Shown in pieces: positions 57,581-64,000 of a stretch of DNA of 64,000 bases (position 1 is the stretch's first letter; every line of letters begins with the position of its first letter). Location: NCBI GenBank assembly GCA_023846275.1, contig CM043869.1:34870737-34934736 (forward strand). The letters are read 5' to 3'. The position numbers and the translations under genes were made by a program. The notes beneath the pieces were generated by a model, which saw nothing but the letters and a program-made list of their open reading frames with translations, searched no databases and had not been told where the DNA came from. This stretch comes from Vanilla planifolia (Eukaryota > Streptophyta > Magnoliopsida > Asparagales > Orchidaceae).

Positions 57581-59785
57581 TCAAAATTGTTAGCATATGG
57601 TTAAAGTTTTTGGCACACCACCAAATATATAGCTATATATGATGATAGCTCAAGTTGATAAGTATTGTCATTGACTTTTTGGGGTAATACTCGTATTTGA
57701 TAAGTTGGCTTTCTTTTTTCACCTTTTAACTTTTACTTGGTGATATTAACGATGCAAGGTTATTATCTTCAATTTTTTTCATCTTGATGTTGACTTTGCC
57801 TTTCAATATATCTTTGTTGTGACTTGATCAGCTACCGCTCGACATCTCATGAATTTTTTGTACCTGTTATCGAGCAAACTCCTTAACAGCTCCAAGCTCC
57901 CTTTCAACTTGAACTCCATTCCAAATGTGGTAAGGATTGACTCCATTCCAAATTTTTTGTCTGCTTTGCATGCCAAACGTCACATAAAAATTGGCCATCC
58001 TTATGCGACGTAATTGAGGATGGCCAAAATACACTCAAAACATTTTTAAAAAATAGATAGTTTTCTTCTTTAGTGGAGATTTCATGGTGGCTTGCTATCC
58101 AATATTGTGATCTTTTAGAATCAATTGACCACCACATATGGATAATTGTTGTTTACCCCTATAATAAGTAAATCATCAATGGAATTTATTGAGATATTCT
58201 TCCATGGTTTTCAGGGACTTGGTAGAGAAAATTAAAGTCATTATTTCTTGGTAGACTTCATTGTGCAACATAATACTTATCCTTGAACTGAACTTTCGAC
58301 ATCTGTGTACCTTTGAAAATTTTGGATAGACTTTGTCACATTAAAGCTACCATCAATTTTGGATATACGACTATTTGAATTGATTTCACCTTATCTTTGT
58401 GTTGCATATTGCAATACAACTAATTCCAAATGCAATATTCAAGTAGCTTTCCATCTTGACTTCATTGAGAATAGATTTAAAATTTGGATCCTTGATATAT
58501 CTGTGGAATGTCCCTTGAGCTCTTTTGGTTGTGCCTACGTTCTCTATTTTTGAGGATCAATTGAAATTTCTTCTGTACTAATGTGGCTTAAAAATAAAAT
58601 TTTGGATGACTAGAATTCACATTTTAAAAATTTAGTATGCAATTGATATGTATGCAAAGTCTGTAGCATGATATGCAGATGTTTAACATGATCCTTAGTG
58701 TTTTTAGAATATACTAGAATATCAATACTAAACACAACCACAAACTTATCTAGATATTACTTGAATATTTTATTCATCAAGTCCATAAATATTATAAGTG
58801 TATTTGTTAGGCTAATAGTAAAAATTCATAATATCCATATCTTAGTCTTAAAAATTATCTCAGATATGTTTTTTTTTTATTTTCAACTAATGATAATTAG
58901 ACCTCAAATCTATTTTTGAAAACATTATAGTACCCTTATGATTGATTAAATAAATTATCGATTTGAGATAAAGGATATCAATTCTTGATAGTGATTTTGT
59001 TTAATTCGTTATAATTAATACACATTTGTAAACTGTCATATTTCTTCTTTACAAATAAAATAGGTGCTCTCTATGGAGATACTCTGTCTAATAAAACCTT
59101 TATCCAATAATTTTTAAATCTGGATTTTCTTTTTTTGTAATTCTTTAAGTGTCATTCTATATGGTGTTTTAGATACAGGCTCTGTTTCTGACACTAGTTG
59201 GATTTCAAATTTATTTCACTATTTTTGGGAATAATTTTGATAATTCTTTTGAAAACACATATGGATATTCACAAATAATAGAGATATCACGAGACTTCTC
59301 AAATTTTTTATTTTTGATCATCACAATAACAAGAACCCTTTAAATCTTTTTAATAGTAATTTGATCTTTTAACATAGATATAAAAGCAATTTTTTCTCTC
59401 TTCATAATAAATCACTTTTTCATCAGTTTAGGTTTTCAACTTTACTCTTTTCTCTATACAATCAATTTTTAATTGATGTTTTAGTAATTAATCTATTTTC
59501 AAAATAATATCAAATTTTTTCAAAGATAGAATTATTTGAACAGAAAATTCTTTCCTTTGTATATCTATATGTTTATTGACATATTTTTTAGCTCTAATTT
59601 CAATATTATTAGGTAATTTAACTAATAATAAAGTTTTCAAAAATTATAACTTCACAAATAGAGTATCATATATATACTAAAAAATAAATGAGTAAGATGT
59701 TTCATTATCAAAAAGAACTGATACTAGAATATGTTAAAAAAATAATGTATTTGATATAACATTATTGGAGTGAGATTCCTTCTGC

Positions 59786-61558
59786 TATGATATTGCATAA
59801 ACTCTCAACTGACCACCCTTATTTGTTACTTGTCTTTTATTAGCACCTCTAGACTCTAAGGTAGATACAATGCCTCTATCTTTGTTTGCTTCACCTGTAC
59901 TATCAACAAAACTAATAGGTGTTGAAGCCGTCTTAGTACAGTTCTAGCCTAGGGACATACCCTAGCAATATGGTCTCTCTCCATGTGTAAAACATTAGAT
60001 CTACCTGTTAAGTATGCATCAACAAGTTCCTTGATGAAATTTGTTGCATTTTGAACATTGAGTGATCTTTCAAGTAGTTAGTGTATCTGTTTTGCTATTA
60101 CTAACACTAGATCTTGATTTGTCATAACTAAATTTCTTACATTGCAACTTTTTAAAACCTTTTTTTATAAGAAGTGTTCTTTACTACTTGAGTTTCCTCT
60201 TTCTTTTGCTTTTCCTTTTTATGAGATTTCGACATTTGCAAATTTTGTTCTATTAGTCTGGCATTTTCAGCCAAATCAAAGAAATTAGAAGTTCTATATG
60301 AAAGCAAAGCAGCTTTGATATCATGCCTTAAGCGCTTGTGAAATATAAAACAATAGTGATCTTTTGAATCATGTTATGATATTGCATAAACTCTCAACTG
60401 ACCACCCTTATTTGTTACTTGTCTTTTATTAGCACCTCTAGACTCTAAGGTAGATATAATGTCTCTATCTTTGTTTGCTTCACCTATACTATCAACAAAA
60501 CTAATAGGTGTTGAAGCCGTCTTAGATACAGTTCTAGCCTAGGGACATACCCTAGCAATATGGTCTGTCTCTCCATGTGTAAAACATTAGATCTACCTGT
60601 TAAGTATGCATCAACAAGTTCCTTGATGAAATTTGTTGCATTTTGAACACTAAGTGATCTTTCAAGTGGTTAGTGTATCTGTTTTGCTATTACTAACACT
60701 AGATCTTGATTTTTCATAACTAATTTTCTTACATTGCAACTTTTTAAAACCTTTTTTTATAAGAAGTGTTCTTTACTACTTGAGTTTCCTCTTTCTTCTG
60801 CTCTTCCTTTTTATGAGATTTTGACATTTGCAAATTTTGTTCTATTAGTCTGGCATTTTCAGCCAAATCAAAGAAATTAGAAGTTCTATATGAAAGCAAA
60901 GCAGCTTTGATATCATGCCTTAAGCGCTTGTGAAATATAAAACAATAGTGATCTTTTGAATCATGTTATGATATTGCATAAACTCTCAACTGACCACCCT
61001 TATTTGTTACTTGTCTTTTATTAGCACCTCTAGACTCTAAGGTAGATATAATGTCTCTATCTTTGTTTGCTTCACCTATACTATCAACAAAACTAATAGG
61101 TGTTGAAGCCGTCTTAGATACAGTTCTAGCCTAGGGACATACCCTAGCAATATGGTCTGTCTCTCCATGTGTAAAACATTAGATCTACCTGTTAAGTATG
61201 CATCAACAAGTTCCTTGATGAAATTTGTTGCATTTTGAACACTGAGTGATCTTTCAAGTGGTTAGTGTATCTGTTTTGCTATTACTAACACTAGATCTTG
61301 ATTTTTCATAACTAAATTTCTTACATTGCAACTTTTTAAAACCTTTTTTTATAAGAAGTGTTCTTTACTACTTGAGTTTCCTCTTTCTTCTGCTCTTCCT
61401 TTTTATGAGATTTCGACATTTGCAAATTTTGTTCTATTAGTCTGGCATTTTCAGCCAAATCAAAGAAATTAGAAGTTCTATATGAAAGCAAAGCAGCTTT
61501 GATATCATGCCTTAAGCTCTTGTGAAATATAAAACAATAGTGATCTTTTGAATCATGT
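59786..61558 (-). repeat. Three near-identical tandem copies (about 590 bp) of a gypsy gag segment
   Basis: Copies begin at TATGATATTGCATAAACTCT at 59786, 60375 and 60967 (spacings 589 and 592). Copies 2 and 3 share changes not found in copy 1, such as the extra CT in GGTCTGTCTCTCC and TTCTGCTCTTCC. On the minus strand each encodes a gag piece (SLRHDIKAALLSYRTSNFFD, ENARLIEQNLQMSK) and a zinc-knuckle region (FTHGERDHIARVCP). The array is much younger than the decayed element around it. Confidence 0.95.
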
Positions 61559-62209
61559 CGAGAATATGCCTTGCTAGAGTATTGAATGTTTTCTCATATT
61601 CAGACACTGTAAAGTCATTCTTAGCCAACTCTGATAGATTTACTTGCATCTTTTTTCATATAGACATAAGAATATAGCACTTTTCAAAATCATTAATAGA
61701 TTTTTGCCATGTAATTTCTTTCATAGGTTGCTAGATAATTTAATTTGATAGCATGATTCTCTCTATTCTATAGCATCATCCTCTAGCATTTTGGTAGCTA
61801 AAGGAACCCTTCTATGTTTTATACAATCTATGTTATAAAAAATCTTAGTCATATTTTCTACCCATATTTCTACTAGAAGATGATTTGAACCTCTAATAAA
61901 GTGAGGATGTATATGATGGAACTAATTAACAATTTTATCAAGAAATTTTTTTCCTGTACACTCATTTGTTTTGAGGACGACAATGTCACTTGTATTGGAA
62001 TATTCAGATTATTAGATCCTTGTACATTTGCAAATCCTTCTCTTTTTGATCTCCTTATTTGTATTTTTTATTCAATAAATTTTCACATATCAATATTCAA
62101 TATTTTCACAAAATGTCATATTTATGCAATGATAGATTATTTTGGAATAGGTTTATTATATATACTATGCTAGTGTCCTCGCTCAAATTCCAAATTTTAG
62201 TAAATCTTT

Positions 62210-62221
62210 GCTCTGATAACA
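62210..62221 (-). other. Primer binding site (tRNA-Met type)
   Basis: The minus strand reads TGTTATCAGAGC, one base from the common plant site TGGTATCAGAGC complementary to initiator tRNA-Met. It lies three bases from the probable LTR edge. Confidence 0.75.
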
Positions 62222-62224
62222 CCC

Positions 62225-63300
62225 TATCACGCCCGACTTATTAATTACTATTATTATTGACTAATAGTACTATAACATCAGAGAATCTACAACAATATTT
62301 GAGGACACAATATCACTATGATGAGGATGACGAAAATAAATAATAGATTACTTTCATATTTAAATATTTTTTATTAAAAGAGTTACGACAAATTTATTAC
62401 ATACATATTCCATCTTCAATAGAGATGTAATATTAGTAACATCATCAATATGTATAGAATATCATAATCACAAACCTCACATGTCATTCTAAGTATTCTC
62501 TTTCTATGAATCTGTGACATTCTATAATGTGAGTTGGAGAGAGCATAAAATGTTTAGCAAGTAAATTTTGTATGAATAAATAGTAATGTGTAATAAAATT
62601 ATAATATTTAATACAATAAGCATAATATCAACATGACATATCAACAATACTTATAATATAATAAACTAAAAATAGAAATAAACATGTTATAAAAGTGTGC
62701 ACACATATTTTTGTATATATAATCTATATTTTTTTTACATGTTGCATATTTTTTTTCATTTCTTTATAACATTTCTTTCTTTCTTTTTTAAGTAGGCCTA
62801 GATGTTTCTCATATGATTATACCTTATGTTTTAATTATATCTCATTTCATATCTTGTATCTCATCACATTATCACCAGACCTCTAATTGTAGACATATCA
62901 TAGTTGGCCAGTTGTATCAATCACATATTATCTTCGTATATTGATCATACACTAAATGTTAATGATAACGAAGGAGATCTCTGATGTTATCTCATAGCTC
63001 AGTATAAAACCAGTATCTATCATGATCAACATCATGTGTTAGAGTTCATCATATATATGAAATCATAGGGACAAGTCCAAAGAAATTTCACTTTGTATTC
63101 GCTTTTCTTTTTTAATAGGGTATTTGAGATTGTTATCTTTATCTTATACATGTCATATGCTCATCTTGTATCTTTTTTTATTGTATTTCACTCCTGTTCT
63201 TGACATCTCTCAATTTCTTGTCCTTTCTTTTTTTCTCTTTGTTTCCTACAAGGAATTATATTCTTTTTCAAATTGATTCCCATGGTTTATAACACCTTAC
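62225..63300 (-). repeat. Probable 5' LTR of the antisense gypsy (right end uncertain)
   Basis: TATCACGCCCGAC at 62225 looks like a decayed reverse complement of an LTR end (GTCGGGCGTGATA on the minus strand), directly outside the primer binding site. The sequence beyond is AT-rich and non-coding. I could not see the other LTR end; the limit given is a guess. Confidence 0.4.
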
Positions 63301-64000
63301 ACATATCATTTAAAGGAAAGAATCATATTTAAAAATTGACTTTATATACTTTTTTTTGAATTCTGTCACACTTTGGCAACTCTTTCTGTTTTTCTTATTT
63401 TTCTCAATTTTTTATTTGTTGGGAACATAATGACAATTGTTTATACCTTAAAAATTGCATGTCAATTTTGTTGAAATATTTTATTAATTACAACCAAAAA
63501 TAAAGTTCTCTTTGGATAGAACTTCTTGTTCCTAACTAAAAAGAAGCTTTCTCACTTATAACCTTCAAGGTGGTCTTTTTTTGGCACAGAAAAAGTCATG
63601 GAATTTCTTAATAGTAGCAACAACTCTTCTTACATGTATATATATGTATTATTTTTTCTATATTGTTTTTATTTTGTTTAATTGCAAACTTTGCTTTCCA
63701 TCAATTCCCAATGGCGAATATCCTGCATCTTGTTCAACTGGGTTTTCGTTTGGGTATTGCAGCCTTTCGGTGTCGGGATTCCACATGACCGCCTTCTTCG
63801 CTTGCTCCTTTCATGAAACCCTGAAACGCGGTTTTGGAAACTTTGGGAGAATGTGTCCAGGTTATTAAAAAGAAATAAACTTAATAAAGTTTTTTTTCTA
63901 ATAAATTTAAAATATTAATTAAAATTCGACAAATATTTTGAAAATTTTACGGCAAGTACCAAAATTCATCACTTAGCTCTATTCGAGTTTGTATTTATAT
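63301..64000. other. AT-rich end of the window with a small GC-richer island
   Basis: About 63700-63860 is distinctly richer in GC. The plus strand has an open frame (63581-63868). The minus strand has a short frame beginning ATGAAAGGAGCAAGCGAAGA, after a 5'-UTR-like GTTTCAGGGTTTC. Neither matches a family I know. On the plus strand TATTGCAG followed by CCTTTCGG could be a splice acceptor, but the reading (PFGVGIPHD...) is too short and weak to call the next transporter exon. Confidence 0.3.

Larger units (their letters stand above)
57581..62224 (-). mobile_element. Decayed antisense Ty3/gypsy element (gag to integrase) with triplicated gag region
   Basis: On the minus strand, right to left: primer binding site (62210-62221), gag, a zinc-knuckle and gag segment in three copies (59786-61558), protease remnant (LFDNETSYSFI, about 59690), RT with [20 protein letters not shown] and [10 protein letters not shown] (about 59000-59080) and RYGYYEFLLLA (about 58840), then weaker RNase H and integrase pieces (KVNDNTYQLEL near 57700). 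Stops are frequent. A 3' LTR at the left end was not found. Confidence 0.72.

Noticed and set aside
58698..58919. Hydrophobic plus-strand frame
   Set aside because: AT-rich chance frame opposite the decayed antisense gypsy RT.
1..64000. CRISPR arrays, rRNA or tRNA genes, bacterial operons
   Set aside because: No spacer-repeat arrays, rRNA-like or tRNA-like sequences were seen; all repeats are tandem duplications or transposon parts.

Overview
The window is nuclear DNA of a flowering plant. It carries plant Ty3/gypsy chromoviruses, a SIRE-type Ty1/copia element, plant-type L1 LINEs with an RNase H domain, an RTE-type LINE, and one plant host gene with GT-AG introns. The background is very AT-rich. 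GC-rich blocks coincide with young elements or exons. The species cannot be fixed from the sequence.

1-5382 is the 3' half of a Tekay/Del-like Ty3/gypsy element: RT end, RNase H, integrase and chromodomain with one stop codon, then a 2,982-bp 3' LTR. It sits inside an older antisense gypsy element (about 5383-7860), interrupting its integrase zinc-binding region. 9488-13600 is a decayed antisense Ty1/copia pol whose RNase H part is tandemly duplicated with a 904-bp period.

15225-22086 is a nearly full-length L1-clade LINE: GC-rich tandem-repeat 5' region, ORF1 (DUF4283 plus zinc knuckle), ORF2 (endonuclease, RT, zf-RVT) with RNase H shifted out of frame, and poly(A). 22087-30100 is mostly non-coding, with a 5 x 158-bp minisatellite, a (CT)20 microsatellite and one doubtful minus-strand exon.

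30204-56870 (+) is the only host gene I recognise: a cation diffusion facilitator zinc transporter like Arabidopsis MTPC2 (MTP5). Eight exons join in consistent phase to 343 codons, and the C-terminal exon or exons were not found before the window ends. Its introns hold an L1 fragment (intron 1), an RTE fragment (intron 2), a decayed second copy of exon 4 (intron 4), a gypsy element with three diverged tandem RT copies between two long direct repeats (11.4-kb intron 5), and an L1 3' fragment plus a 5'-truncated copia whose 3' LTR ends about 41 bp before exon 8 (8.8-kb intron 7). From about 57580 a further antisense gypsy element runs to a tRNA-Met-type primer binding site at 62210-62221 and its LTR. 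The gag/zinc-knuckle part of this element is present in three near-identical tandem copies.

No bacterial-type system, CRISPR array, rRNA or tRNA gene was seen. The most unusual biology is how the transporter gene is being reshaped by transposons and by repeated local tandem duplication, including duplication of one of its own exons.
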